From contig JAPSHX010000001.1 in assembly GCA_031179305.1 (NCBI GenBank), positions 443,994 through 507,993 on the forward strand: DNA of 64,000 nucleotides, read 5' to 3'. Shown in pieces: positions 8,823 through 18,328 of the stretch. The notes under the pieces are model-generated. The model searched no databases. It was not told the DNA's origin and saw only the letters and a list, made by a program, of their open reading frames with translations. Every line of letters begins with the position of its first letter. The stretch's first letter is position 1. A program made the translations under genes and the position numbers. This DNA is from Paenarthrobacter sp. (GTDB taxonomy: Bacteria > Actinomycetota > Actinomycetes > Actinomycetales > Micrococcaceae).

Positions 8823-10136
8823 TTAGGCGCGCGCAAAGACGTCAGGGACGCCGTCGCCGTCGTCGTCCCGTTCTTCATCTGCCTGCACCTGGCGGTAGCG
8901 CCGGTTGCGGGCCTTGAGCACGACGGCGGCCAGCAGCGCCGAGATCAGGGAACCTGCCAGGATGGCCACCTTGGCGTGGTCGTTGTGGGCCGAGCCCGCT
9001 CCAAAGCTCAACTCGCCGATCAGCAACGAGACTGTGAATCCGATGCCGGCCAGCAGAGCCAACCCGAAGAGGTCGATCCAAGCGATGCTGGAGTCCAAGC
9101 TTGCGCGGGTGGTTTTGGTGACCAGGAACGTGGTGCCGAAGACACCCACGGCCTTGCCTACTACAAGCGCTGCAACAATGCCCAAGGCCACCGGGTCACT
9201 GAGGGCGGCTCCCATGCCGTCCAATCCGCCCAACGCCACGCCAGCCGAGAAGAACGCAAAGACAGGCACGGCAAAGCCTGCCGAGAACGGGCGTAGTTTG
9301 TGTTCGAGGTGCTCGGCCAGGCCCTCGGCCGGTTCTCCCTTTTTGCCGCTGGCCAGGACCGGAACCGCGAAGCCCAACAGCACTCCTGCCACGGTGGCGT
9401 GAATGCCGGAGGCATGGACAAAGCCCCACGTGGCCAAGGCGAGCGGCAGCAGGAGATACCAGCTGCGGATCCGCTTCTGGACAAGGAACGTGAAGAGGGC
9501 CAGCGGGATCAAGGCAGCCACAAGCATGAGGGGCTGGAGCCCGGTGGAGTAGAAGAAGGCGATGATGCCGATGGCGATGAGGTCGTCCACCACTGCGAGC
9601 GTCAGCAGGAATGTCCGGAGCGCCGCGGGCAGATGCGTGTTGATGACGGCCAGCACTGCAAGGGCGAAGGCGATGTCCGTGGCTGTGGGAATGGCCCAGC
9701 CATTGAGTGTTTCTCCGCCCGATCCGAGGTTGAAGAGAACGTAGACAAGGGCCGGAAGCACCACTCCGCCGATTGCAGCGGCCACCGGGACAACTGCCCG
9801 GGCAGGTTTGCGGAGTTCGCCAGCTACGAATTCACGCTTGAGCTCTAATCCCGCGAGGAAGAAGAATACCGCCAGCAAGCCATCAGAAGCCCAATGGCCC
9901 AGGCTCAGTTCAAGATGCCAGGGTTCGTAGCCGATCTTGAGGTCGCGGAGGGCGAAATAGCTGTCTGCTGCCGGGGAGTTCGCCCAGATGAGCGCCACCA
10001 CGGTGGCTGCCAGGAGGAGGCCGCCGCCCACTGTTTCCGTGCGGAGGATCGAAAGGATCCTGCGGTACTCGGGGTAGCTGGAGCGTGAGAAAACTTTGCC
10101 GCGCTGCATAAGGGCTGCAGGGGTCTTCTGGGGCAC
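8823..10136 (-). CDS. nhaA: NhaA-type Na+/H+ antiporter
   Basis: A 437-residue membrane protein of the NhaA family, which exchanges internal Na+ for external protons in pH and salt homeostasis. About eleven hydrophobic segments are visible. The adjacent aspartates of [12 protein letters not shown] correspond to the ion-binding pair of NhaA. The N-terminus has a short basic tail, and the C-terminus ends in a charged segment rich in D and E. The start is GTG 10134-10136 with AAGGAG just upstream. A strong hairpin separates it from the upstream genes on the same strand, so it probably has its own promoter. Confidence 0.92.
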   Translation of the reverse strand: MPQKTPAALMQRGKVFSRSSYPEYRRILSILRTETVGGGLLLAATVVALIWANSPAADSYFALRDLKIGYEPWHLELSLGHWASDGLLAVFFFLAGLELKREFVAGELRKPARAVVPVAAAIGGVVLPALVYVLFNLGSGGETLNGWAIPTATDIAFALAVLAVINTHLPAALRTFLLTLAVVDDLIAIGIIAFFYSTGLQPLMLVAALIPLALFTFLVQKRIRSWYLLLPLALATWGFVHASGIHATVAGVLLGFAVPVLASGKKGEPAEGLAEHLEHKLRPFSAGFAVPVFAFFSAGVALGGLDGMGAALSDPVALGIVAALVVGKAVGVFGTTFLVTKTTRASLDSSIAWIDLFGLALLAGIGFTVSLLIGELSFGAGSAHNDHAKVAILAGSLISALLAAVVLKARNRRYRQVQADEERDDDGDGVPDVFARA

Positions 10137-10236
10137 GAGGGCTCCTTAACATCAGGAAAATGAGTCGGTCCAAGGGGAGCACAATGACTCCGCCGACCAG
10201 ACTTCCCGGCACACCAACGTCCATACTACCCAAGTA

Positions 10237-10286
10237 AGTCGCAGATCAGGTCGCTTGGAACGCTCCAAACGACCTGATCTGCGACT
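10237..10286 (-). terminator. Long hairpin after the DUF2505/SCO4848-like operon
   Basis: A 17-bp perfect stem (10237-10253 with 10270-10286), one mismatch, then five more pairs (TTGGA/TCCAA) around a four-base loop. It lies 15 bp past the stop of the small membrane protein gene and before nhaA. There is no clear T-run on the minus strand, so its class as an intrinsic terminator is uncertain. Confidence 0.6.
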
Positions 10287-10300
10287 CAGTTGGGTGAAGC

Positions 10301-10522
10301 TTAGACGACCAAGCCCGCGATCCCGATAACCGCCGTCGCGAGTCCGAGCACCATGGAGATGGTGACCAGCACAACGTGCACCGTGAGGAACTTGGTGGCC
10401 TTCCCGGCAGCATCGCGGGCGCGCGGGTCCTTCATGACGCGCTTGAGGAACTGCGGCCACACCACCAGGGACCAGACACCGGCAACGATCAGGACAACCG
10501 CCAGGATTGCGGGGAGCTCCAC
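10301..10522 (-). CDS. Small SCO4848-like membrane protein
   Basis: A 73-residue protein starting VELPAILAVVL at GTG 10520-10522. It has two hydrophobic segments flanking a basic middle (FLKRVMKDPRARD), the pattern of the SCO4848-family membrane proteins found across actinobacteria; function is unknown. A longer upstream frame exists but overlaps the DUF2505 gene. The GTG lies one base after that gene's TAG, which points to translational coupling. It precedes a long hairpin, so it is the last gene of the unit. Confidence 0.75.
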   Translation of the reverse strand: MELPAILAVVLIVAGVWSLVVWPQFLKRVMKDPRARDAAGKATKFLTVHVVLVTISMVLGLATAVIGIAGLVV

Positions 10523-10523
10523 G

Positions 10524-11021
10524 CTAGTGGCTTTCGAGCCAGGCCTGCGCCTGCTGCGACTGAATGCCCAAAGCCTTGCCCACCATGGGCTCGGCAGCAT
10601 CAGCGATCTTGCCACCGAGGAACGGAACCGAGGAGGTCACGTTGCCTTCGAGTTCGATCTTCGTGCTGCCGCCCTCGGCGACCAGACGCTGGACCGCTGT
10701 GACATCAAGCGGAGCGCCCGAGATCTTCAGGGCAATCGTGCTGGACCGTGAACCGTCGGCAGCCGGGGCTTCCCACTTCTCGGTCTGGGTCACCTTCAGC
10801 GTTTCGCCAACGAACTTGCGGGCGATCTCCGGCAGGCGCGTGGTAGGCAGCGTGCGAACCGTGGTGGTGGTGAAAGCGCCGGCAGTGTCGCCGTCAACGG
10901 TGAACGATTCCAAGGAGCCGCCCACGTATTCGCTGGTGTGACGCAGGAAATCTTCGTTGACGAAGACGGCAGCTACGCGGTCAACGCTGTGGGGCAGGGT
11001 GGTGGATGCACTCAGGGCCAT
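10524..11021 (-). CDS. DUF2505 family protein
   Basis: A 165-residue protein of the DUF2505 family, which is related to the START/SRPBCC lipid-binding fold; no activity is established. The N-terminal half alternates short beta-type segments (VAAVFVNEDFLRH, TTVRTLPTTRLP) and the C-terminal third contains a GGSTKIELEGNVTSSVPF strand pair followed by a helix. ATG is at 11019-11021. The downstream small membrane protein begins one base past the stop. An SDR-DUF2867 gene lies 47 bp upstream on the same strand, so three genes may share a transcript. Confidence 0.8.
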   Translation of the reverse strand: MALSASTTLPHSVDRVAAVFVNEDFLRHTSEYVGGSLESFTVDGDTAGAFTTTTVRTLPTTRLPEIARKFVGETLKVTQTEKWEAPAADGSRSSTIALKISGAPLDVTAVQRLVAEGGSTKIELEGNVTSSVPFLGGKIADAAEPMVGKALGIQSQQAQAWLESH

Positions 11022-11068
11022 GGGTCCTCCGTGGATGGTTGTGGTGAAGCTTTTTAGCTCCCAACATC

Positions 11069-12595
11069 CTACGGGGTCTGGGTAGACACGCTTGAACCAG
11101 CCTCCTGGAGGGTAGTGGCTGCGGCCGAAATGTTGCGGGCCATTGAAGGAAAAATGAATCCGTGGAAGGGGTACACGCCAAGCCAGTAAAGCCTGCCCGC
11201 CAAGCCGCGGGGGAAGAAGATTGCGCGTTGCTTATAAAGGGTGCCGTCACCATCGGGCTCCACTGCCAACTCAAGCCAAGCACCGCCGGGGGCACGCATT
11301 TCGGCGCGCAACCGCAGCAGATGTCCGCGGTCTATGGTCTCCACCCGCCACCAATCCACCACTTCACCTGTGTTCAGGGTCTTGGGGTGCCGGCGACCCC
11401 TCAAGAGCCCTGCGCCACCCTGCAACTTGTCCAGCCAACCCCGTACCCGCCAGGCCAAGGGAAGGGAGTACCAGCCGTTCTTGCCGCCGATGCCTTCAAT
11501 GATGGTCCAGACGTGCTCCGGCTTGGCCTCGCTGTGGAAGGTCCGTTCGTCAAGGAAAACCTTGTAACCGGCCCAGTCGGGATCGCTCGGCAGGGGATCG
11601 GCGTCAATGCCCGCGTTCGCCCACGTTGTCTCTACCTGCCCGTCCCGTTCCTTGCCCAACGCCAAGGCGACGGCGCGCCGGTAGGGAGTCAGGCCGCCGT
11701 CGGGCTGCGGAATGTAATCATCGACGTCGTGCTCCCGCGACACTGCGTCGTGTTGCAGCGACTGCACCAAGGGGAGGGACATGGACAACGGAATGGGAGT
11801 CACCAGGGCTACCCACAAACCCGCGAGCTTGGGAGCAGGCACCGGAAGCGCGACCACCAGCCGCCGGGGGAGCCCTCGCTCCACGGCGTACTCGTTCATC
11901 ATGTCCTTGTACTTCAGGACATCCCTGGAACCGACATCGAAGGAACGGTTCAGCTTCTCCGGGAGTGCGGCGGCGGCCACAAGGTAGTGGAGGACGTCAC
12001 GAACGGCGATGGCTTCCACGCGGTTATTGACCCAGCTGGGCGCGGGCATGACCGGCAGGGTCTCTGCGAGATGCCGGATCATCTCGAAAGACGCCGAACC
12101 CGAACCGATCACCACACCGGCCTGGAACACGATGGCGTCAACCGCAGACTCCAGGAAAACGCGGCCCACGGTCTCCCGGGACCGCATATGGATGGAAAGC
12201 TCCGCGTTTTCCGGGTGCAGGCCGCCAAGGTAAACGATCCTGTCCACCCCCGCATCCGTGGCTGCACGCGCCACGAGCCTGGCCATCGCCTCTTCTTTGG
12301 CTTCAAATCCGCTGCCGGAAGCCATCGAGTGGACCAAGTAGTAGAGGACATCCACGCCGGTCAGTGCGTTCGACAGGCTTTGGGCATCAGAGAGACTGTC
12401 CTGGATGATCTCAACCTGATCGTGCCAGGGAACATCGGCGATCTTCTGCGGTGTGCGGACCAGGACCTTGACCCTGTGACCGGCTTCGAGGAGCCGGGGA
12501 ACCAATCTCCCGCCGATGTAGCCCGTTGCGCCGGTGACCAGCACCGTCTTGGTGTCCTGCGGGGTATTGGAATGCGTAGCTTCCGAATGCTGCAA
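11069..12595 (-). CDS. SDR-type NAD(P)-binding protein with C-terminal DUF2867
   Basis: A 508-residue protein. Residues about 15-300 form an atypical SDR Rossmann domain beginning VLVTGATGYIGG, which binds NAD(P). The C-terminal 150 residues form a DUF2867 domain (GWYSLPLAWRVRG, GVYPFHGFIFPSM). The substrate is unknown. The frame is open back to 12787, which would overlap mfd, but the best start is TTG 12593-12595: AGGAG sits five bases upstream (complement of 12601-12605) and the resulting N-terminus is short and polar. It is divergent from mfd, with about 109 bp between the starts. Confidence 0.82.
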   Translation of the reverse strand: MQHSEATHSNTPQDTKTVLVTGATGYIGGRLVPRLLEAGHRVKVLVRTPQKIADVPWHDQVEIIQDSLSDAQSLSNALTGVDVLYYLVHSMASGSGFEAKEEAMARLVARAATDAGVDRIVYLGGLHPENAELSIHMRSRETVGRVFLESAVDAIVFQAGVVIGSGSASFEMIRHLAETLPVMPAPSWVNNRVEAIAVRDVLHYLVAAAALPEKLNRSFDVGSRDVLKYKDMMNEYAVERGLPRRLVVALPVPAPKLAGLWVALVTPIPLSMSLPLVQSLQHDAVSREHDVDDYIPQPDGGLTPYRRAVALALGKERDGQVETTWANAGIDADPLPSDPDWAGYKVFLDERTFHSEAKPEHVWTIIEGIGGKNGWYSLPLAWRVRGWLDKLQGGAGLLRGRRHPKTLNTGEVVDWWRVETIDRGHLLRLRAEMRAPGGAWLELAVEPDGDGTLYKQRAIFFPRGLAGRLYWLGVYPFHGFIFPSMARNISAAATTLQEAGSSVSTQTP

Positions 12596-12704
12596 AGGAA
12601 CTCCTGTGGCTGGGGGTAGAGGTAGGCTGGAATGACCCGGCATTCGTCTGAATTTCCGGGCATTTGTGTTGCCTGCCCTTGGACCCACCCTAGGAGTTTC
12701 TGCC

Positions 12705-15700
12705 ATGAGCCTCAACGGTCTGCGCCGCGCACTGGCGGAGGACAAGACTTTTGCGCGCGTTCGTACGGAGGCACAACGGTCCTTCAACGACCGGAACGCC
12801 GACTACCAGATCAGCGCTCCCACTGGCATGCGTGCCGTGTTGCTCGCCGAAATGGCCGATGCGCTGGCTGACGCTGCGGCCGATGGCCCGGGCGCTCCCG
12901 TGGTCCTCGCCGTGACCGCTACCGGCCGCGAAGCGGAGGACCTCACCGCTGCGCTCGCTTCCTACCTCCCCGCGGAGTCCGTGGCCACTTTCCCCAGCTG
13001 GGAGACCCTTCCGCATGAGCGGCTTTCGCCCCGCTCTGACACTGTGGGCCGCCGACTCTCCGTGCTGCGCCGTCTGACACACCCTGAAAGCTCGACGGCG
13101 GCCCCGTTGCGCGTGGTGGTGGCTCCGGTTCGCGCCGTGGTCCAGCCGATTGTGGCCGGCTTGGGCGACCTGGTTCCGGTGACGCTACAGGTAGGGCAGG
13201 AGCGTTCCTTCTCGGACGTTGTCAGGGCGCTGTCCGACGCCGCGTATGCCCGCGTGGACATGGTGACCCACCGTGGCGAGTTCGCGGTCCGCGGCGGTAT
13301 CCTTGACGTCTTCCCACCCACCGAGGACCATCCCATCCGCGTGGAATTCTTCGGCGACGAAGTGGACCAGATGCGCTGGTTTGCCGTGGCGGACCAGCGC
13401 TCGCTGTCCGCACCCGGAATCCACCACCCCACTGAGCTGCACGCCCCGCCCTGCCGGGAAATTCTGATCACAGCTTCCGTGATGTCCCGTGCGGCCAAGC
13501 TCAAGGCCGACATGCCTGCCGCGGCCGACATGCTGGAGAAGATCGCGGGCGGCATCGCTGTTGAAGGCATGGAATCACTGGCCCCCGTGCTGGTGGATGC
13601 CATGGTCCCGTTCGTGGATCAGCTCCCGGCCGGTTCGCTTTCGGTGGTCATCGAACCCGAGAAGGTACGCACCCGCGCCCACGACCTCGCAGCGACCAAC
13701 GAGGAGTTCCTGGAAGCTGCTTGGTCAACGGCGTCCGACGGCGGTGCGGCGCCCCTTGATCTTTCGTCCCAGGCATCCACGGACCTGCATGCGGCCAGTT
13801 TCCGTTCGCTCACCGACACCCGCTCAGCCGCCCTGGAACATGGCGTGTCCTGGTGGTCCATCACCTCACTTGCCTCGGATGAAGACCTGGTGCTGGACAT
13901 CGATGTCCTCAACATGCGCGCCCGCGAACCTCGAGGCTACCAGGGTGACGTGGCGGAAATGCTGGAATTCATCGGCTCCCGTGTCCGCGAGCAGTGGCGT
14001 GTGGTGGTGGTGACAGACGGTCCCGGACCCGCCCAGCGCCTGGCCGAACTGTTCCATGACGCTGACATTCCTTGTTCCCGCGTGGAGTCCCTGGATGAGG
14101 AGCCCCAGCGGGGCATCATCGAGGTGACCACCGCCGCCGTCGGACGCGGTTTTGTCCTGGACGGCCTCAAACTTGGCTTGCTGACTGAAGCCGATTTGCT
14201 GGGCCGTGCCACGGCGAGCTCCACCAAGGACATGCGGCGCATGCCGTCCAAGCGCCGCAACGCCGTTGACCCGTTGCAACTGCATGCCGGCGACTTCGTG
14301 GTGCACGAACAGCACGGTATCGGCCGGTTCGTGGAGCTGATCCAGCGCAAGGTAACCGGAACGTCGTCGTCCGATGCCGGGCTGCGGGAGTATTTGGTGC
14401 TGGAGTACGCGCCGTCCAAGCGTGGCGCGCCGGGGGACCGGCTCTTCGTACCAACCGACCAACTGGACCAGGTGACCCGCTACGTGGGCGGAGATGCGCC
14501 GGCGCTGAGCAAGATGGGCGGCGCGGACTGGGCCAGCACCAAGTCCAAGGCACGCAAGGCCGTCAAGGAAATCGCGGGTGAGTTGATCCGGTTGTATTCC
14601 GCCCGCATGGCTTCCCGGGGCCACGCTTTCGCGCCCGACACCCCGTGGCAGCGTGAGCTTGAGGAAGCGTTCCCCTATGTGGAGACGCCGGACCAGTTGA
14701 CCACCATCAACGAGGTCAAAGCGGACATGGAGCGGGAGATCCCCATGGACCGGTTAGTCTCCGGTGACGTGGGTTACGGCAAGACGGAAATCGCCGTTCG
14801 CGCTGCCTTCAAAGCCGTCCAGGACGGCAAGCAGGTGGCGGTCCTGGTTCCCACCACGCTGCTTGCCCAACAGCACTACGAAACGTTCACGGAGCGCTTC
14901 TCCGGCTTTCCCCTGCGCGTGAAGCCGCTGTCCCGGTTCCAAAGCAGCAAGGAAGCCAAGGAAACGGCTGAAGGCGTCAAGAGCGGGGCCGTGGACGTGG
15001 TGATCGGTACGCACCGGCTTTTGTCCAAGGACTTCGAGTTCAAAGACCTTGGCTTGGTGGTGGTTGACGAGGAGCAGCGCTTTGGTGTGGAGCACAAGGA
15101 AGCGCTCAAGAAGATGCGCACCAACGTGGATGTGCTGGCCATGAGTGCCACGCCGATTCCTCGAACCCTGGAAATGTCGCTGACGGGCATCCGGGAAACG
15201 TCCACTTTGGCGACACCCCCTGAGGAACGCCACCCTGTGCTGACATACGTGGGCCCTTACACGAACAAGCAAACGTCCGCTGCGATCCGACGCGAACTCA
15301 TGCGCGAGGGACAGGTGTTCTTTGTCCACAACCGCGTTTCGTCCATCGAACGAATCGCCGCGCAGATCCGGGAGCTGGTTCCCGAAGCCCGGGTTGAAGT
15401 AGCTCACGGGCAAATGTCCGAAAGCCGCCTCGAGAAGATCATTGTGGACTTCTGGGAGAAGCGTTTCGACGTCCTTGTCTGCACCACCATCATCGAGACC
15501 GGTCTGGACATCTCCAATGCCAACACCTTAATCGTGGACGGGGCCGACAAATATGGCCTTTCGCAGCTCCACCAGCTCCGCGGCCGTGTTGGCCGTGGCC
15601 GGGAGCGTGCCTACGCCTACTTCCTTTACCCTTCCGAGAAACCCCTGGGCGAGGTGGCATTGGAACGGCTTAAGGCTGTGGCAGCGCACAACGAGCTGGG

Positions 15701-16337
15701 CGCGGGCATGCAGCTGGCCATGAAGGACCTGGAAATCCGTGGTGCCGGTAACCTGCTGGGCGGCGAGCAATCCGGCCATATCCAAGGCGTCGGCTTCGAC
15801 CTCTACATCCGGCTGGTGGGCGAGGCTGTTGCCGAATACCGTGGCGAGGCAGAGGAGAAGGCAGCCGAGATGAAGATCGAGCTGCCGGTCAACGCCCACC
15901 TTCCCCACGACTACGTGCCCGGCGAACGGTTGCGCCTGGAAGCGTACCGGAAACTGGCTTCCGCCATCACGTACGAGGCCATCGATGAAGTCCTGGCCGA
16001 ACTAGTGGACCGTTACGGCGAGCCGCCGCTGCCTGCACAAAACCTTATTGCCGTGGCCCGCTTCCGGGTGGGCGCCCGCGAAGCCGGCCTGTCCGACGTC
16101 GCACTCCAAGGCAACTTCATCCGCTTCTCGCCGGCGCAACTGCCGGAGTCCAAAACAATGCGCCTGAACCGCATGTATCCGGGTTCGCAGGTCAAGCCTG
16201 CCTTGGACGCGGTGCTGATTCCCAAGCCCAAGACGGCCAGGATCGGCGGACGCGATCTGCAGGACGCTGAGATCCTGCAGTGGGCCAACAACGTCATTGA
16301 AGCGATTTTTGCTGAAGTACCTGTAAAGGCTGGCTAA
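12705..16337 (+). CDS. mfd: Transcription-repair coupling factor Mfd
   Basis: A 1210-residue Mfd. It displaces RNA polymerase stalled at DNA damage and recruits UvrA. Domains in order: UvrB-like N-terminal modules, a CarD-like RNA polymerase interaction domain (DFVVHEQHGIGRF), a superfamily 2 translocase with Walker A GDVGYGKT (K693) and a DEEQ box near residue 788, the TRG motif region (EIRGAGNLLGGEQSGH) and a C-terminal D7 domain. The start is ATG 12705 with TAGGAG at 12691-12696; an upstream in-frame start at 12666 lacks support. The YdjM-like gene follows after four bases. Confidence 0.95.
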   Translation: MSLNGLRRALAEDKTFARVRTEAQRSFNDRNADYQISAPTGMRAVLLAEMADALADAAADGPGAPVVLAVTATGREAEDLTAALASYLPAESVATFPSWETLPHERLSPRSDTVGRRLSVLRRLTHPESSTAAPLRVVVAPVRAVVQPIVAGLGDLVPVTLQVGQERSFSDVVRALSDAAYARVDMVTHRGEFAVRGGILDVFPPTEDHPIRVEFFGDEVDQMRWFAVADQRSLSAPGIHHPTELHAPPCREILITASVMSRAAKLKADMPAAADMLEKIAGGIAVEGMESLAPVLVDAMVPFVDQLPAGSLSVVIEPEKVRTRAHDLAATNEEFLEAAWSTASDGGAAPLDLSSQASTDLHAASFRSLTDTRSAALEHGVSWWSITSLASDEDLVLDIDVLNMRAREPRGYQGDVAEMLEFIGSRVREQWRVVVVTDGPGPAQRLAELFHDADIPCSRVESLDEEPQRGIIEVTTAAVGRGFVLDGLKLGLLTEADLLGRATASSTKDMRRMPSKRRNAVDPLQLHAGDFVVHEQHGIGRFVELIQRKVTGTSSSDAGLREYLVLEYAPSKRGAPGDRLFVPTDQLDQVTRYVGGDAPALSKMGGADWASTKSKARKAVKEIAGELIRLYSARMASRGHAFAPDTPWQRELEEAFPYVETPDQLTTINEVKADMEREIPMDRLVSGDVGYGKTEIAVRAAFKAVQDGKQVAVLVPTTLLAQQHYETFTERFSGFPLRVKPLSRFQSSKEAKETAEGVKSGAVDVVIGTHRLLSKDFEFKDLGLVVVDEEQRFGVEHKEALKKMRTNVDVLAMSATPIPRTLEMSLTGIRETSTLATPPEERHPVLTYVGPYTNKQTSAAIRRELMREGQVFFVHNRVSSIERIAAQIRELVPEARVEVAHGQMSESRLEKIIVDFWEKRFDVLVCTTIIETGLDISNANTLIVDGADKYGLSQLHQLRGRVGRGRERAYAYFLYPSEKPLGEVALERLKAVAAHNELGAGMQLAMKDLEIRGAGNLLGGEQSGHIQGVGFDLYIRLVGEAVAEYRGEAEEKAAEMKIELPVNAHLPHDYVPGERLRLEAYRKLASAITYEAIDEVLAELVDRYGEPPLPAQNLIAVARFRVGAREAGLSDVALQGNFIRFSPAQLPESKTMRLNRMYPGSQVKPALDAVLIPKPKTARIGGRDLQDAEILQWANNVIEAIFAEVPVKAG

Positions 16338-16341
16338 CTGC

Positions 16342-17151
16342 ATGATGGGAGGACATCACGCCGCGTCGGGAGCCGCGGCGTGGATTGCCATTGCCTCGAC
16401 CGGCCCGTACGCCTTGGGTTGGTACCCTTTGGATTCCACCGGAATCCTGATCGGCGCCATGGCGACGGCGGGAACTGCTTTGGTGGTCGACTGGGACCAT
16501 CGTCACAGCACTATCGCGAATTCGCTGCCGCCCCTGTCGAATGTGATTGCGGTGGGGATCGAAAAAGCCAGCGGAGGGCACCGCCAGGGAACACACTCGC
16601 TGTTGGGGGCTTCCGCGTTTGTGGCGCTCGCAGCCATGGCTGCCCAGTTCCAAATGGTGACGCCGGTAGGCAAGCTCTCCATAGGAGCCGGGCTGCTGTG
16701 CATGTTCATGATCAATCTGGCGGCCAAAGCGTTGAACCTGTTTCCTAAGTCGGGCTGGATTACCAACTGGCTGTTCGCTTTGGTGATGGCCGGCCTGGTG
16801 ACGTGGTTTGCTCCGGATCAGTGGGGTTGGCTGCCGCTGTCCATGCTTACAGGTGTGGTGGTGCACATCGTGGGGGACATGATTACTGTGGGCGGGGTGC
16901 CGCTTTTATGGCCCATTGTCATTAAGCCACCGAAATTCCTGCGGAAGTCCATGATCCGGGGAATCTGGCGCCCGAATGGCGCTTTCTCCATTCCGTTGCT
17001 GGGGCGTGCCGGTTCCCGACGCGAATGGCTGGTCCTGATCCCGGTCAGTGGCTACGCCATGGTGGGCATGGGTGCCGCCGCCTGGACTTTGGCGCAACAG
17101 CATTGGCCCGGCGTTCTGGCGGCTCTGGGCGGAGTAGTGCAGCTGCCCTAA
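16342..17151 (+). CDS. YdjM-family membrane-bound metal-dependent hydrolase
   Basis: A 269-residue membrane protein of the YdjM/DUF457 family, annotated as metal-dependent hydrolases; the E. coli member is in the LexA regulon. The metal-ligand candidates are visible: VVDWDHRHS near residue 52, GHRQGTHSLLG near residue 80 and HIVGDMIT near residue 175. Four to six hydrophobic segments are present. It starts four bases after mfd (ATG 16342 or 16345), so it is likely co-transcribed with the repair gene. The substrate is unknown. Confidence 0.78.
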   Translation: MMGGHHAASGAAAWIAIASTGPYALGWYPLDSTGILIGAMATAGTALVVDWDHRHSTIANSLPPLSNVIAVGIEKASGGHRQGTHSLLGASAFVALAAMAAQFQMVTPVGKLSIGAGLLCMFMINLAAKALNLFPKSGWITNWLFALVMAGLVTWFAPDQWGWLPLSMLTGVVVHIVGDMITVGGVPLLWPIVIKPPKFLRKSMIRGIWRPNGAFSIPLLGRAGSRREWLVLIPVSGYAMVGMGAAAWTLAQQHWPGVLAALGGVVQLP

Positions 17152-17158
17152 GGAACTC

Positions 17159-17196
17159 CTGGTCAGCAGTTAGTCGCCTGGTCAGCAGTTAGTCGC
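17159..17196. repeat. 19-bp tandem duplication at a gene end
   Basis: CTGGTCAGCAGTTAGTCGC occurs twice head-to-tail, at 17159-17177 and 17178-17196. On the minus strand the upstream copy encodes the last residues and the stop of the beta-helix lipoprotein, and the second copy lies just past the stop. It looks like a recent slippage or repair duplication that left the protein intact. Confidence 0.9.
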
Positions 17197-18318
17197 GTTG
17201 TTGGCCACAAAGTTTCCTGGAGCATCCTCGATCATGATCGTGCCGGCTTGGCAGGTGACGTTGTCGGTCACAATGATGTTTTCCAGGTCGCCATGAAAAT
17301 TGAGCCACGGGCCTTGAAGGTCGAAGAATTTGTTGTTCGTGACCGCAACATCGTGAACCGCCGCGGTGCCCTCGTCGTAGTAGCCGGTTTTGACGCCATC
17401 CGGAGAATCCCAGAACCGATTGTCATCCACGGTGATGTTGTAGATTTCATGCTCGCCAACGGCCAGCTGCAATCCCGAACCGTGGGATCCGCCACGCACG
17501 TCATTGTTTCTGTAGGTCACGTCATGAACGGACGCGCCGAGGGCTTGGGCCACGAGGCCGTCGTCTCCGTCATCTCCCTGACGCTGGTCAACTGTGTTGC
17601 CCTCCACCAACCCTCCATGGGAGTCAGTGATGTGGATGCCGTCCAACTGATCGTATCGGCCGCTGCTGGTCACCAATGTGTGGTTGTCACGGACGCAGAA
17701 ATTGCTGCTGGCAACCACGGCGATGGAGTACGTGTAGGGATTCCGGGTGCTGACACCCTCCACCAAGACGTTGCTGGAGTGGCGGACGTCCACTAAGTAC
17801 TCATTCAGGCGTCCTGGAAGATTCCCATCCAACTCTTCACCGTTTTGGTCCGCTGTGAGCTGAGAAATGGTGACGTTTTGTGCGCCGTCGGTGGTGATCA
17901 GCGGGTGGCCGCCGTAGGGCCCCTCGAATTCAAGGAAGTCCGGGCCTGCTTTCAGGACGGTGGTTGGCCCGGCTCCCCTGAGGAAAACATTGCTCTTGAT
18001 AACCAAGGGACGTTCCAGTAGGAAAATACCCTCGGGCAACTGCACGATGGCCCCACCATTCTTGGAAGCGGAATCTATGGCCTGTTGCAGCGATTTGGAC
18101 GTGTCCTCGGGGTCGAGATATCCCTCCACCACCCATTCTTTGACGCTGACGGCTTTGCTTCCCAACACATCGCAGGAGGCTGGTTCCGCCCGTTCCGGTG
18201 CATCCGGCTGACTGAGGGCGCTTGCTGAACCGCAGCCAGTGAGAAGCAGCGTGGTCAGCAGGGAAATGCCCAACAAAAAGGAATGGCCCAGGCGGGGGCC
18301 CGGGCCATTCAACGTCAT
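17182..18318 (-). CDS. Right-handed parallel beta-helix lipoprotein
   Basis: A 378-residue secreted protein. Residues 1-29 form a lipoprotein signal with hydrophobic core LLGISLLTTLLL and lipobox LTGC (C29), so it should be anchored to the outside of the membrane. After a linker, residues from about 60 are pectate-lyase-like beta-helix coils with repeating N-rich turns (SNVFLRG, QNVTISQL, SNVLVEGV, ENIIVTDN), the NosD/PbH1 type. It may bind or cleave a polysaccharide; no catalytic residues could be named. ATG 18316-18318 has only a weak ribosome binding site, and a terminator-like hairpin covers codons 3-13. The upstream small membrane gene ends 10 bp before the start. Confidence 0.75.
   Translation of the reverse strand: MTLNGPGPRLGHSFLLGISLLTTLLLTGCGSASALSQPDAPERAEPASCDVLGSKAVSVKEWVVEGYLDPEDTSKSLQQAIDSASKNGGAIVQLPEGIFLLERPLVIKSNVFLRGAGPTTVLKAGPDFLEFEGPYGGHPLITTDGAQNVTISQLTADQNGEELDGNLPGRLNEYLVDVRHSSNVLVEGVSTRNPYTYSIAVVASSNFCVRDNHTLVTSSGRYDQLDGIHITDSHGGLVEGNTVDQRQGDDGDDGLVAQALGASVHDVTYRNNDVRGGSHGSGLQLAVGEHEIYNITVDDNRFWDSPDGVKTGYYDEGTAAVHDVAVTNNKFFDLQGPWLNFHGDLENIIVTDNVTCQAGTIMIEDAPGNFVANNATNC
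18271..18310 (-). terminator. Intrinsic terminator-like hairpin inside the lipoprotein 5' end
   Basis: On the minus strand GAATGGCCC pairs with GGGCCATTC (18302-18310 and 18281-18289), followed directly by CTTTTTGTTG (18280-18271). Stem plus T-run fit a Rho-independent terminator for the small membrane gene upstream. It lies within the first codons of the beta-helix lipoprotein, so it may act as an attenuator for that gene. Confidence 0.65.
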
Positions 18319-18328
18319 AGTGCGGGTT

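Noticed and set aside
11162..12619. A 485-residue plus-strand frame
   Set aside because: It is antisense to the SDR-DUF2867 gene, whose Rossmann motif and ribosome binding site are convincing.
12596..12787. Upstream extension of the SDR-DUF2867 gene to 12787
   Set aside because: The extra 64 residues are low in similarity to any fold and would overlap the mfd start by 83 bp, while TTG 12595 has AGGAG at the right distance.
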